A stretch of DNA of 64,000 nt from contig NZ_JAAXCU010000048.1 of the NCBI RefSeq assembly GCF_012911845.1, forward strand, positions 62,001-126,000. The letters run 5' to 3'. This DNA comes from Bacillus sp. RO2 (lineage in GTDB: Bacteria > Bacillota > Bacilli > Bacillales > Bacillaceae_I). A model generated the notes under the pieces. It saw nothing but the letters and a program-made list of their open reading frames with translations. It did no database searches and was not told where the DNA came from. Shown one piece after another: positions 34,300-42,459 of this stretch (position 1 is its first letter; every line of letters starts with the position of its first letter). The position numbers were made by a program, and so were the translations under genes.

Positions 34300-34320
34300 A
34301 GAGTTTTTTAGGGGGTATAT

Positions 34321-34833
34321 ATGCGAATAAAAATTATAATAGCCTTGGAATTAATAGTATCAGGTTGTAATCAGGAGGTTTCTCAACACCCAATAGTCCA
34401 TAGTTTAGAGGGCATTGAAAAATTCCCATATGATTTTAAACTACCTACTTATTTACCTTATGATGTAAAAGAAGTAAGGATATATGATTACTTTCAAGTT
34501 ATAGAAGAGTTGCCTGAAAAATTAGCGGATGCCAAAACCAATGATTTTGCTTTATCAATTGGCATTGGTGGTAATTCGGAGGAACTTATCTTTATAGAAA
34601 TGACACCACCTTTGAACAATAGAAATTCAAATCATCCAAATTTAAAACAAGTTGCATTAAGTGGTAATAGAGAAGGGTTTTACTCATACGATAACAACAG
34701 ACAAACTCTATCCTTAAACGACGAAGGATTAAACTACAACATCATTGTTTTTACTCATCAAGAAGGAAAAGAACTGTATTCACAAGAAGAATTGATTAAG
34801 ATTGGAAATTCTTTAACTTTAGTAAATAGATAA
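34321..34833 (+). CDS. Secreted lipoprotein, unknown function
   Basis: 170 residues from ATG 34321 after AGGGGG. A short signal peptide, MRIKIIIALELIVSGCNQ, has lipobox IVSGC. The mature domain has PYDFKLPTYLPYDVKEVRIY, ELIFIEMTPP and a C-terminal SQEELIKIGNSLTLV, resembling the C-terminal domains of DUF4367-type lipoproteins that monitor sigma-factor or cell-envelope status, but the link is weak. It follows a repeat copy with perfect ends by about 20 bases. Confidence 0.65.
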   Translation: MRIKIIIALELIVSGCNQEVSQHPIVHSLEGIEKFPYDFKLPTYLPYDVKEVRIYDYFQVIEELPEKLADAKTNDFALSIGIGGNSEELIFIEMTPPLNNRNSNHPNLKQVALSGNREGFYSYDNNRQTLSLNDEGLNYNIIVFTHQEGKELYSQEELIKIGNSLTLVNR

Positions 34834-34907
34834 GCTTGGTGATAAGTCGGACATTCCACCTTAGTGTTTCGGCTTTTAACAAGAACTAAAAATCTACAAT
34901 AATAGTT

Positions 34908-34941
34908 CTTTATTCAACAATCTGGAGCTTTTATTGAATAA
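34908..34941 (+). repeat. Compact repeat remnant with TTATTCAA/TTGAATAA ends
   Basis: TTATTCAA (34910-34917) pairs with TTGAATAA (34934-34941) around CAATCTGGAGCTTTTA, a deletion form of the short repeat. Confidence 0.65.
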
Positions 34942-34959
34942 GCCTATTATTCACTAATA

Positions 34960-34993
34960 AAAAGACCGACTCTTTGTAAAGTCGGTCTTTTTG
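34960..34993. terminator. Intrinsic terminator, usable in both directions
   Basis: AAAAGACCGACT and AGTCGGTCTTTTT form a 12-bp stem with an 8-base loop, with A's before and T's after. The interval to 35168 shows no gene. Confidence 0.9.
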
Positions 34994-35168
34994 TGCGAAT
35001 CTCCTTGTGAATTAGCAAGCCTCTTATTGGTGATTACATTATGAGATTATACATGATATTTTTCTGTTTGCACCTCACAAGTAAACCCGTTACTAAGGAG
35101 CAAGATTGTATCTTATGTAAATATGCCCGTCTCTAAAGTGCATGACCAGACAGTCACTTTTACAACTT

Positions 35169-36161
35169 TTAATGGCTTTGTTTTACCGACTCTCTAGGTA
35201 TGAAGGGATTGGGTGTGCTTTTGGGTATTTTAACAGGATTGTCTTTTAGAACTGTAAATAACAAGCAGCCTGCAATAACAATGACACTGCCGACAGCTTG
35301 AATCAATGTCATTTTCTCTCCTAGAAAAGCAAAGGCTAAAACGGCTGTAAAAACGGGATTGAAATTCAAGAACAATCCTGAAGTATTGGGTCCCAGTTTA
35401 TTCACTCCGATATTCCAAAGGACCATACACAGGACGGTTGAGACCAGGCCAGTATACAAAATGGATTGAATAAATGATGTATCTATGTTCGTTACCTTGA
35501 AGCTTGATATGTTAAAAGGAAGCAGGACAATAAGTCCGAATATCCCGGAGTAAAGAATCGACATCATCGGTGTGACGGTGGTCATCGCCCATTTGCTGCA
35601 GACCGAATAAATTCCCCACATTCCCACAGCTACCATCATATAGAAGTCCCCCACATTAAATTTCATCAATAATAACATTTCATAGTTCCCCTTTGAAAGG
35701 ACAAGCATAACTCCAAATAATGAGACGAACATGGAAAGGAACTGAAGTGGATTCATTTTTTCCTTTAGAAAAAAGAATGAGAAAGCAGCAATTGAAAACA
35801 TATTTAAAGTAGAGATTAACCCAACATTCGTTGCAGATGTTTTTTCTAGAGCCATGAATTGCAGTGCCTGAAATAGGGCTACACCGGTAACGCCCATTAA
35901 AAACAGGGGCAATAGGGCTTCTTTTGATGGGAACAGCTTTCTTTCTTTTCGCCAAACAAGCGGGACCAGGCAAATAATCGCAATCCCCCATCTTAAAATG
36001 GTCAAGGTTCCAGGGGAAGCATGATCTACAAGTGTTTTTCCCACTATAAAATTTCCGCCCCAAAGAAAGCTGGTTAATAGCAATATAGAATAATATTTCA
36101 AATCGTTTAGCCCCTTTTTGTTTCTATAGGATGTGTTTATGCTTAGAGGTTGTTTTTGCAT
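35169..36161 (-). CDS. EamA/DMT superfamily transporter
   Basis: 330 residues with ten hydrophobic helices in two homologous EamA halves: FLWGGNFIVGKTLVDHASPG in the first half and NIGVNKLGPNTSGLFLNFNP, then GEKMTLIQAVGSVIVIAGCLL in the second. It is an inner-membrane exporter of metabolites or amino acids in the YwfM/RhaT-like group. It is divergent from an Lrp/AsnC regulator across about 250 bases, a common pairing in which the regulator senses an amino acid and controls the exporter. Confidence 0.9.
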   Translation of the reverse strand: MQKQPLSINTSYRNKKGLNDLKYYSILLLTSFLWGGNFIVGKTLVDHASPGTLTILRWGIAIICLVPLVWRKERKLFPSKEALLPLFLMGVTGVALFQALQFMALEKTSATNVGLISTLNMFSIAAFSFFFLKEKMNPLQFLSMFVSLFGVMLVLSKGNYEMLLLMKFNVGDFYMMVAVGMWGIYSVCSKWAMTTVTPMMSILYSGIFGLIVLLPFNISSFKVTNIDTSFIQSILYTGLVSTVLCMVLWNIGVNKLGPNTSGLFLNFNPVFTAVLAFAFLGEKMTLIQAVGSVIVIAGCLLFTVLKDNPVKIPKSTPNPFIPRESVKQSH

Positions 36162-36411
36162 TCTTGTAGCCTGGAGCGCAAATCAACAGACCAGCTAAAA
36201 AAGTTTTTTTATATTAAGTGATAGAGCTAAATGCACAATGACAGAGTCTATATGAAATATCTTATCATTTACCTTCAAAAACAAAAGAACAATTTGTATA
36301 ATTAAATAAACTCAAAATAAATGAAAGAATAAAAGATTATTAGTTTAAATAATTCATTTTAAGATTGTGGATTTGTGTATTGTTGGAATAATTGAAAAGG
36401 TGGAATTAATT

Positions 36412-36897
36412 GTGGAATCGATTGTAAGCAAAGTTTTGGACAATGTGGATATTAAAATCTTGGATTTACTGCAAAATGATGCTCAGCTAAGCAATCTGGA
36501 GCTTTCAAAACGGGTAAATTTATCGGCGCCAGCTGTACATGCAAGAATCAAGCGGTTAGAGGCGGAAGGATACATAAAAAAGCAGGTCGCCATTTTAAGT
36601 CATGAAAAGCTGGGCTTTGATCTATTGTGCTTCGTTTTTATGAGCACCAATCTGCATCTGGCTGAAAAACTGGAATTTCTTGAGAAAACATTGGAATCAA
36701 TGGAGGAAGTTCTGGAGTGCCATTGTTTAACAGGGGAGTACGATTATTTATTAAAAGTAGCCTGCAAGGATCGTAAGGGGCTAGAGATGTTCATTAGAAG
36801 GTTGAATGAATTGGGGATTACCAAAATACAGACAAGTTTAGCACTAAGGGAGATTAAGGATTCGACTGTGCTGCCGATACAGGAGGGGCGTTTATAA
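36412..36897 (+). CDS. Lrp/AsnC family transcriptional regulator
   Basis: 161 residues. GTG 36412 is chosen because AAAAGGTGGA ends 7 bases upstream; a longer frame from TTG 36367 lacks a site. The N-terminal HTH (DNVDIKILDLLQNDAQLSNL, SAPAVHARIKRLEAEGYI) is followed by a RAM ligand-binding domain with VLECHCLTGEYDYLLKVACK and IQTSLALREIKDS. Lrp proteins bind amino acids. It probably controls the divergent EamA exporter. Confidence 0.9.
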   Translation: MESIVSKVLDNVDIKILDLLQNDAQLSNLELSKRVNLSAPAVHARIKRLEAEGYIKKQVAILSHEKLGFDLLCFVFMSTNLHLAEKLEFLEKTLESMEEVLECHCLTGEYDYLLKVACKDRKGLEMFIRRLNELGITKIQTSLALREIKDSTVLPIQEGRL

Positions 36898-36911
36898 AAA
36901 ATGACCTTATC

Positions 36912-37079
36912 ATGTATGTTGCAGGTGGTGGTATTACACCAAGTTATAAAGAGTTAACGTTCAATGGTGAAACTTATCCATTAAACCCCTCTGTTCAACC
37001 AGATGTAAAAAACGGAAAGATAAAAGGCGTTGGAATAATTAGTGATGATTTTTCCGAAAGTACTGGGATAAAGTTTTAA
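36912..37079 (+). pseudogene. C-terminal fragment of an unknown protein
   Basis: A 55-codon frame (YVAGGGITPSYKELTFNGE, then KNGKIKGVGIISDDF and a stop) begins in the first bases after the Lrp stop, without a ribosome site. It reads like the tail of a secreted or lipoprotein gene whose front part was lost. It ends 11 bases before a repeat copy, in keeping with being an array remnant. Confidence 0.4.
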
Positions 37080-37089
37080 GTAATTTATT

Positions 37090-37216
37090 CTGTTTATTCA
37101 AGAAAAGGGCGCGATCCTGTAACAAGGATCAGCGCTTATTTTATTTTGGAAAAGATTAAGAATTACATATTGTAGGAATTTTTAGATTATGAAATAATTG
37201 GTATTAAGCAATAGAT
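37090..37216 (+). repeat. Dispersed repeat, long form (A), last complete copy
   Basis: Hairpin GGCGCGATCCTGTAACAAGG and ATCAGCGCTT, then ATTTTATTTT. Right arm TTGTAG (37170-37175), 17 bases, AATAAT (37193-37198). No copy was seen beyond this point. Confidence 0.85.
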
Positions 37217-37287
37217 CAAAGGTTTTTTCAACAGTAATAAAACTATTAAAAAATGCTTTCATCAAAAATATATATGGAGGAATAGTT

Positions 37288-37572
37288 ATGTGGGTAATAT
37301 TAGGGGTCATTGCAATAGTAGTAACTTTTATAAATCTTTATATGTATGCAGTAGGAAAGGATTATAAGATCGCAATGGCGTTAGGGTTATCGTTTACAGC
37401 ATTAACACTTTGTGCAGAATACAGCCTTGTATCGATGTGGGTAGAAGTGGAAGATTGGGCAGCTTTAATGGATGTAGTACCTGGTATGGAAAGGGCATTA
37501 TGGTTTCTGACTATTGTTTCTATCTTACTAAATATAGCGCCTATATTTTTAGAACGAAAAGGTAAGAAATAA
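37288..37572 (+). CDS. Small membrane protein, 94 residues
   Basis: ATG 37288 with TGGAGGA about 8 bases upstream; a longer frame from 37198 would be repeat DNA. Three helices are visible: residues 2-20 (WVILGVIAIVVTFINLYMY), about 31-50, and 70-88, ending in a basic tail (ERKGKK). No family name is certain; similar small proteins occur in Bacillus. It lies directly downstream of the promoter-like right arm of a complete repeat. Confidence 0.6.
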   Translation: MWVILGVIAIVVTFINLYMYAVGKDYKIAMALGLSFTALTLCAEYSLVSMWVEVEDWAALMDVVPGMERALWFLTIVSILLNIAPIFLERKGKK

Positions 37573-37750
37573 TATACATAAACTTTAAATCTACATAATT
37601 TATATATTAGATTAAGTACATCATGGACTTTAATCTATTGTTTGAAATGATAGTATCCGTACCTTCTAGAGATAAATTGACAGGCTATCAGGAGCTTGGA
37701 AAAATTAAATATCCGTCTTCAAGGAAATAAGAAGAGGAGGAGTTGGCGAG

Positions 37751-38400
37751 ATGGAGAATCTTAAAAGGTTACATATACTTAATGGGCAAGAGATGTACAA
37801 TGATTTTGAAAAAAGAAATTTTCTGAATAACGAGATGATGATTCCCTTTAACGAGGCCATGTGTTTTGGAAATGTATGCGAAAATTTGTTTTCAGAGAAA
37901 TTCAACAACATGCGCGCGAAAGCTCATCATGTAACGGAAGCTCAATATAGAGAAATAACATTAAGACCATTGGAGGTCCTCTTTAACGGGAGTTTTACAC
38001 ACATTGAGTTATGGTTTGATGCTGATATGTTTTGTCAAATGAATGTACTTACTGTTTTAGCTTTGCTAGATCAAAAAGAATATAATGGTCCAATTGACCT
38101 TCATGTAGTTGATGAACAATCGGATTATTCCCTTAAGGCTAAGGGATATTTTCAACTTTATAAACAAGTTTTCATTAACAAAAAAATGCCAACCACGGTC
38201 TATCCAGAGGTTTTAAAAAGGGGATTGAAAGATACTTACATTTTCTAAATAAAAATAGTGAATTGATGGTTTACATTCAAAATCATTTGGATACTCCAGA
38301 AAAAAAACTTGTAGCTTCACTTCTTAAGAATTTTAAACAATATGGATTAGGTGATACACAATACTTTGAGATAATTCAACAACTGAAGAAGGAAGTATAA
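37751..38400 (+). pseudogene. DUF1835-like protein with a C-terminal frameshift
   Basis: ATG 37751 with AAGAGGAGG upstream reads HILNGQEMYNDFEKRNFLNN, MIPFNEAMCFGNV and the core HIELWFDADMFCQMNVLTVL, all as in DUF1835-containing Bacillus proteins (sometimes annotated as AraC-type regulators). The frame stops at 38248, but a shifted frame continues without a break as HFLNKNSELMVYIQNHLDTP and ends in QQLKKEV at 38400. One indel near 38235 thus removes about the last 50 residues. Confidence 0.7.
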
Positions 38401-38513
38401 ATATAAGAAAGGAGAAAGGAGATTCTTTCATGAGTTCTGCCTGAAAGTCAGGACCAGTCTCTGTCGCCTTATCCTTTCATGGGCTCAAATGCCTAACCGT
38501 AAACGTATGAAGA

Positions 38514-38933
38514 TTAGAAATCAGCATTTATGATGGTTTCTAATCCTTTTTTTAGTCCGTCCTGTTCCTTATCTGATAAGTTTTGCAGAACCTTATTATT
38601 CATGTCACTTGTTGCAGATTCCACTTTTTCTTTAATTTCATATGATTTTGGAGTAGCAGTTACTAAAACATTTCTACGATTGTTTGGATCTACCGACCGT
38701 TCTATCAGATTTGCTTTTTGCATTTTGTCTAATATCCCTGATATAGTAGGGGCTTCCAAATAAACCATAGCTCCAATTTGTTTAGGGGATAATTGTCCTT
38801 CTTTCCATAAACAATTCAATACACCATATTGAGCAGGGGTTACGCCATGTACCTCTAAGAGCTTGCTGAAATATTTGAACACTTTATTCTGGCTTACACT
38901 GAGTAAGAAGTTCATACAATCTTTTAATTCCAT
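38514..38933 (-). CDS. MarR family transcriptional regulator
   Basis: 139 residues from ATG 38933; GGAGGAGATT lies just upstream on the minus strand, and the 7-codon longer frame would include that site. MarR winged-helix features are TPAQYGVLNCLWKEGQLSPK, EAPTISGILDKMQKANLIER and the wing DPNNRRNVLVTATPKS. It is divergent from the oxidoreductase at 39039 with only about 105 bases between, so it very likely represses that gene and responds to a phenolic or electrophilic compound. Confidence 0.9.
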   Translation of the reverse strand: MELKDCMNFLLSVSQNKVFKYFSKLLEVHGVTPAQYGVLNCLWKEGQLSPKQIGAMVYLEAPTISGILDKMQKANLIERSVDPNNRRNVLVTATPKSYEIKEKVESATSDMNNKVLQNLSDKEQDGLKKGLETIINADF

Positions 38934-39038
38934 ATAATCTCCTCCAATTGACAATTACTATAATAGCATGTTAGTTTTTGTTGTGAAATACTTTTGGTGC
39001 AAAAATATTTTGTGACAAAGTAAAGGGAGAGGATAGTT

Positions 39039-40025
39039 GTGGATAGTTTCAAGGCTATTGTAGTAAAAGAAAACGAAGATCAAGTAAATTATGGTGTAGA
39101 AAATGTTAATCTTATTAGTCTTTCTACCGGTGAGGTTTTGATTAAGGTGGAATATTCTTCCATCAATTACAAGGATATGCTTGCTGTTCAAAAAAATGGG
39201 GGCGTTATAAGAAATTATCCAATGATTCCTGGCATTGATCTAAGTGGTACGATTGTTCAGTCTTCTGATAACCGTTACACGGAAGGACAGAAAGTTGTCG
39301 TTACAGGTTTTAAAATGGGGATGAGTCATACTGGAGGTTTTGCGGAATATGCTAGAGTTCCTTCTAATTGGATTGTTCCTTTACCAGACAACTTAACACA
39401 AAAAGATGCGATGGTTTTTGGAACAGCAGGATTTACTGCAGCACTCTCCATCATGACTCTAGAAAAGAACGGTATGGATATAAATAATAATCCAAGAATT
39501 TTAGTCACGGGTTCAACTGGCGGAGTCGGAAGCATTGCACTCCAAATTCTTTCTAAAATTGGCTACAAAGAAATCTCTGCGTTGGTTCGAAAAGAACATC
39601 AAGAAGAAGTAGCAAAGTCATTAGGAGCTACAGATGTCATTTTCGCAAGTGAGTTAGGAGAGCAAAAAAAGCCACTTGATAAACAAAGGTATGATTTCGT
39701 GTTGGATACTGTCGGAGGAGAGGTAGCTTCTAGATTGATTCCGCATATTGCTTATGGCGGAAGTATGAGCATGTGCGGAAATGCTGGGGGTATTAAACTA
39801 ACTTCAACAGTGTTGCCGTTTATTCTTAGAGGTATAAACCTTTTAGGAATCGATTCAGTAAATGTGCCTATTCATAAACGTGGTTATATTTGGGAGAAAA
39901 TAGCTAACGAATGGAACATTTCAAAAACATCTTTAGTGAATGAAATTACACTAAATGAGTTACCTGATATCATTGAAGCGGTTAAAAATGGTCAGCATTT
40001 AGGAAGGACCATTATTAAGATATAA
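39039..40025 (+). CDS. YhdH/YhfP family quinone oxidoreductase (acrylyl-CoA reductase-like MDR)
   Basis: 328 residues, zinc-free medium-chain reductase. GTG 39039 follows GGGAGAGG. The N-terminal GroES-like domain has VEYSSINYKDMLAVQKNGG and MIPGIDLSGTIV, and the Rossmann domain has the NADPH motif TGSTGGVGSIALQIL and LGATDVI. It reduces alpha,beta-unsaturated carbonyl or acrylyl-CoA compounds using NADPH. It is divergent from a MarR regulator, a typical arrangement for detoxifying reductases. Confidence 0.9.
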   Translation: MDSFKAIVVKENEDQVNYGVENVNLISLSTGEVLIKVEYSSINYKDMLAVQKNGGVIRNYPMIPGIDLSGTIVQSSDNRYTEGQKVVVTGFKMGMSHTGGFAEYARVPSNWIVPLPDNLTQKDAMVFGTAGFTAALSIMTLEKNGMDINNNPRILVTGSTGGVGSIALQILSKIGYKEISALVRKEHQEEVAKSLGATDVIFASELGEQKKPLDKQRYDFVLDTVGGEVASRLIPHIAYGGSMSMCGNAGGIKLTSTVLPFILRGINLLGIDSVNVPIHKRGYIWEKIANEWNISKTSLVNEITLNELPDIIEAVKNGQHLGRTIIKI

Positions 40026-40030
40026 AGTGG

Positions 40031-40068
40031 AAAGTAGTATGAGGACGGTTCTCGTTCTACTTTTTTTA
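40031..40068 (+). terminator. Intrinsic terminator after the oxidoreductase
   Basis: AAAGTAG pairs with CTACTTT around a smaller inner stem, followed by TTTTT. Confidence 0.6.
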
Positions 40069-40074
40069 TCTTGG

Positions 40075-40101
40075 AAAAAGCCCCTGTTGATGGGGCTTTT
40101 T
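40075..40101. terminator. Bidirectional terminator
   Basis: AAAAAGCCCC and GGGGCTTTTT form a 10-bp stem with a 7-base loop, between the plus-strand oxidoreductase and the minus-strand lipoprotein. Confidence 0.9.
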
Positions 40102-40107
40102 CTGAAA

Positions 40108-40389
40108 TTATCTTCCGCGTCGCTCTTCGGACGGCTCTTCGTCCAAGTCCGGCTCTTCTTCATCCATGTTATACGGAGTATCACGCTCACCAGGTTCTCT
40201 CACATCTCTTGGGTCTGTGTCGATATCAAGACCCCTGTTCATGTCACGATCAAGATCACGGTCATAGCGGACAGGGCGGTAGTTTACATCCTCTGGTCCA
40301 TTATCAGGCTCGTTGTTCCCCATATTACATGCAGTAAGTACACTTAATGAGAAAAGAATAGACGCAAGTAAAAGCATTGATTTCTTCAT
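40108..40389 (-). CDS. Small lipoprotein with Asp/Arg-rich tail
   Basis: 93 residues. Signal peptide MKKSMLLLASILFSLSVLTA is followed by Cys (lipobox LTAC). The mature part is low-complexity and strongly charged, alternating Arg and Asp/Glu (VRYDRDLDRDMNRGLDID, EEEPDLDEEPSEERRGR). The minus-strand start has AGGAGG upstream. It may be a spore or cell-surface lipoprotein; no function is known. An overlapping plus-strand frame of 106 codons is its shadow. Confidence 0.75.
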   Translation of the reverse strand: MKKSMLLLASILFSLSVLTACNMGNNEPDNGPEDVNYRPVRYDRDLDRDMNRGLDIDTDPRDVREPGERDTPYNMDEEEPDLDEEPSEERRGR

Positions 40390-40565
40390 TTTTATGAAAC
40401 CTCCTTGTTGGTTTAAAGTGAAATCAATATTAATATTTGCTATCCAAAAATTTTTACTCTCCTTGCCAAAAATTCTCTTTGTTTTCTAAGGGATGTTTTT
40501 CTACAAAGATTTGATAACATAATTGATAGTTAATATTTATTTCCAAAAGAAGGAGCCGTGGATTA

Positions 40566-40856
40566 ATAACTACTTCAAAATCTTTGCGAACTTGCGACAA
40601 AGGGCACCAATATTATAAAAGTAGTGATTGTCCAATCTTTCCTGTTTGTGAGAAAGAACATAAAACCAACGCTGTCTTTCTTTCAATACTTGGAGCACCA
40701 GCAAGACGGGCTTTAGAAAACAATGACATTAAGACTTTAGAGCAACTATCTAAATATATGGAGAAAGAGATTTTGCAATTACACGGTATGGGACCAGCTT
40801 CTTTACCTAAATTAAAGGCTGCATTAAGGGAAGAGGGCTTTTCTTTTAGAAACTAA
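40566..40856 (+). CDS. RNA polymerase alpha C-terminal-domain-like protein, apparent ATA start
   Basis: About 96 residues. The C-terminal 60 form a helix-hairpin-helix domain as in RpoA CTD: LSILGAPARRALENNDIKTL, EQLSKYMEKEILQLHGMGPA, PKLKAALREEGFSF. The N-terminus has CDKGHQYYKSSDCP and PVC, a damaged zinc ribbon in which one Cys of the second CPxC pair is Phe. The first canonical start is TTG 40584, but relatives begin MTTSK, matching ATA 40566 followed by TTSKSLRTC. AAGGAG lies 12 bases before ATA. It is possibly a DNA-binding protein. Confidence 0.65.
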   Translation: MTTSKSLRTCDKGHQYYKSSDCPIFPVCEKEHKTNAVFLSILGAPARRALENNDIKTLEQLSKYMEKEILQLHGMGPASLPKLKAALREEGFSFRN

Positions 40857-40897
40857 TCATTAATCTTTAATAACGAAGCCAGGAATGAGGTATAGTA

Positions 40898-41320
40898 GTG
40901 GACATTAAAGGATTAAATCATTTTTTATTTTCCGTATCTAATTTAGAAAATTCTATTGAGTTTTATCAAAATGTTTTCAATGCTAAGCTACTATTGAAAG
41001 GGCGAAAAACTGCTTACTTTGACTTAAATGGTATGTGGCTTGCACTTAACGAAGAAAAAGATATTCCTCGAATTGAAATAACCCACTCGTATACGCATAT
41101 AGCTTTTTCAATAGAAGAACAAGATTATGATGAGATGTATAATAAATTAAATGTTTTAAATGTGAACATTCTTCCCGGGCGTCCTAGAAACGAAAAAGAT
41201 AAGAAATCCATTTACTTCACAGACCCAGATGGTCATAAGTTTGAATTTCATACAGGCACTTTGCAAGAAAGATTGGATTATTATAGGAAAGATAAAAGTT
41301 ATATGAAGTTTTACAATTAG
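40898..41320 (+). CDS. fosB: FosB-type metallothiol transferase (fosfomycin resistance)
   Basis: 140 residues, vicinal oxygen chelate fold. GLNHFLFSVSNLENSIEFYQ opens the protein, and the metal ligands are His8, the His of YTHIAFS (about 67) and the Glu of GHKFEFHTG (about 116). SIYFTDPDGHKFEFH is diagnostic. FosB adds bacillithiol (or Cys) to fosfomycin in the cytoplasm with a divalent metal. The GTG start follows AATGAGG. The presence of this enzyme supports a bacillithiol-making Bacillaceae host. It stands alone upstream of the cobalamin riboswitch. Confidence 0.9.
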   Translation: MDIKGLNHFLFSVSNLENSIEFYQNVFNAKLLLKGRKTAYFDLNGMWLALNEEKDIPRIEITHSYTHIAFSIEEQDYDEMYNKLNVLNVNILPGRPRNEKDKKSIYFTDPDGHKFEFHTGTLQERLDYYRKDKSYMKFYN

Positions 41321-41540
41321 TTGTCCTTTCTTGTACAGATATGGGTTTTTCTATATAGATCGCAGCGTCAACTACTAATTATGGAGCGGGTTGATGAAAT
41401 TTTTTCAAAATCAGCAATATTCACTAAAGACATTCGAAAGAAAATAGGCTACAATAAAAAGCGTTGTTAATCTATGCTTAAGCTAGTTTAGTTTAAGAAC
41501 AATAAATAAAAAATTGCATAATTATTTGATACATTACAAC

Positions 41541-41702
41541 ATTTAGGTGCCTTTGTGAAGAAAGGTTAAAAGGGAAGCTGGTGAAAATCCAGCACGGACC
41601 CCGCCACTGTAAGCGTTGAATATTGCCGAGATTATCCACTGTGCAACAGCATGGGAAGGGTCGGTGATGTGTTTGAAACGCAAGTCAGGAGACCTGCCTA
41701 TT
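41541..41702 (+). promoter_or_regulatory. Cobalamin riboswitch
   Basis: AdoCbl-class landmarks occur in order: TTAGGTGCC, GGGAAGCTGGTGAAAATCC, GCACGGACCCCGCCACTG and the B12 box AAGTCAGGAGACCTGCC. It lies 190 bases upstream of cobO, with a terminator hairpin between, so cobalamin should end transcription of the whole operon. Confidence 0.97.
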
Positions 41703-41827
41703 TGTTTTTAAGGATTCTGCGAGGAAAGAATGCTTAAAGTGACATTCATTTATTTTTCCAGTTTTTAACGTTTTAAAGCGAATCTTTGTGGAAGAGTTTT
41801 AAAAATTATCTGGATTGAGTGGACCTT

Positions 41828-41865
41828 TAAACGTCTTTTTGCAACTAGCAGAAAGGCGTTTTTTT
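41828..41865 (+). terminator. Riboswitch expression-platform terminator
   Basis: AAACGTCTTTTTGC pairs with GCAGAAAGGCGTTT (with G-T pairs), followed by TTTTC, just before the cobO ribosome site. Confidence 0.8.
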
Positions 41866-41891
41866 CATGCAAAAAAACAGGAGGTATGTTT

Positions 41892-42440
41892 ATGAGTAAA
41901 AAGACGAAACAAAGGGGCTTAACACTGGTGTACACCGGAGATGGAAAAGGCAAAACAACTTCGGCAATTGGTTTGGCAGTTCGAGCAGTAGGCAGGGGGA
42001 TGAAGGTGAAGATCTATCAGTTCATCAAATCACCTGAACGTACCTATGGTGAACAGATTTCTCTGAGGAAACTAGGAGTGGAGATGGAGCAGCTGGGAAT
42101 TGGTTTCACTTGGACAAAGACACCAGAAGAGCATCGAGAAGCGCTTCGCAAAGGTTGGCCAAAAGCAAAGGACGCTGTCATGAGTGGTGATTATGACATA
42201 GTTGTCTTGGACGAGTTAAATAATGCTCTAAGCATTCAAGGGTTTCCGGTAGATGATGTTCTTCCATTAAACGAAGTTCTGGCACTTATTAAGAACAAGC
42301 CTGAGCACGTTCATCTTGTCATTACAGGTAGAGATGCACCGGAAGAAATACAGGAGGCTGCCGATCTTGTCTCAGTCGTCCATGCCGATAAGCATTATTA
42401 CGACAAGGGAATTCCAGCAGTTAAAGGGGTGGAATTTTAA
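41892..42440 (+). CDS. cobO: Corrinoid adenosyltransferase (CobO/CobA/BtuR type)
   Basis: 182 residues. ATG 41892 is 7 bases after AGGAGG; an ATG at 41886 is too close. P-loop VYTGDGKGKTTSAIGLAVRA, then IKSPERTYGEQ and VVLDELNNAL are diagnostic. It transfers the adenosyl group of ATP to the cobalt of cob(I)yrinic acid diamide or cobinamide, making the coenzyme form. First gene of the operon after the riboswitch. Confidence 0.95.
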   Translation: MSKKTKQRGLTLVYTGDGKGKTTSAIGLAVRAVGRGMKVKIYQFIKSPERTYGEQISLRKLGVEMEQLGIGFTWTKTPEEHREALRKGWPKAKDAVMSGDYDIVVLDELNNALSIQGFPVDDVLPLNEVLALIKNKPEHVHLVITGRDAPEEIQEAADLVSVVHADKHYYDKGIPAVKGVEF

Positions 42441-42459
42441 GAAGGAGGTGGTGAGGAAT

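Noticed and set aside
37198-37287. N-terminal extension of the small membrane protein at 37288
   Set aside because: Same reason: repeat-derived sequence, with the real ribosome site downstream.
38443-38500. Short structured-looking stretch with CCTGA-AAG-TCAGG between the DUF1835 pseudogene and marR
   Set aside because: Too little structure to call an RNA element; the nearby mini-frame (MSSA) is only four codons.
40027-40347. Plus-strand frames opposite the charged lipoprotein
   Set aside because: Shadow of the Asp/Arg-rich minus-strand gene, which has a lipobox and a good ribosome site.
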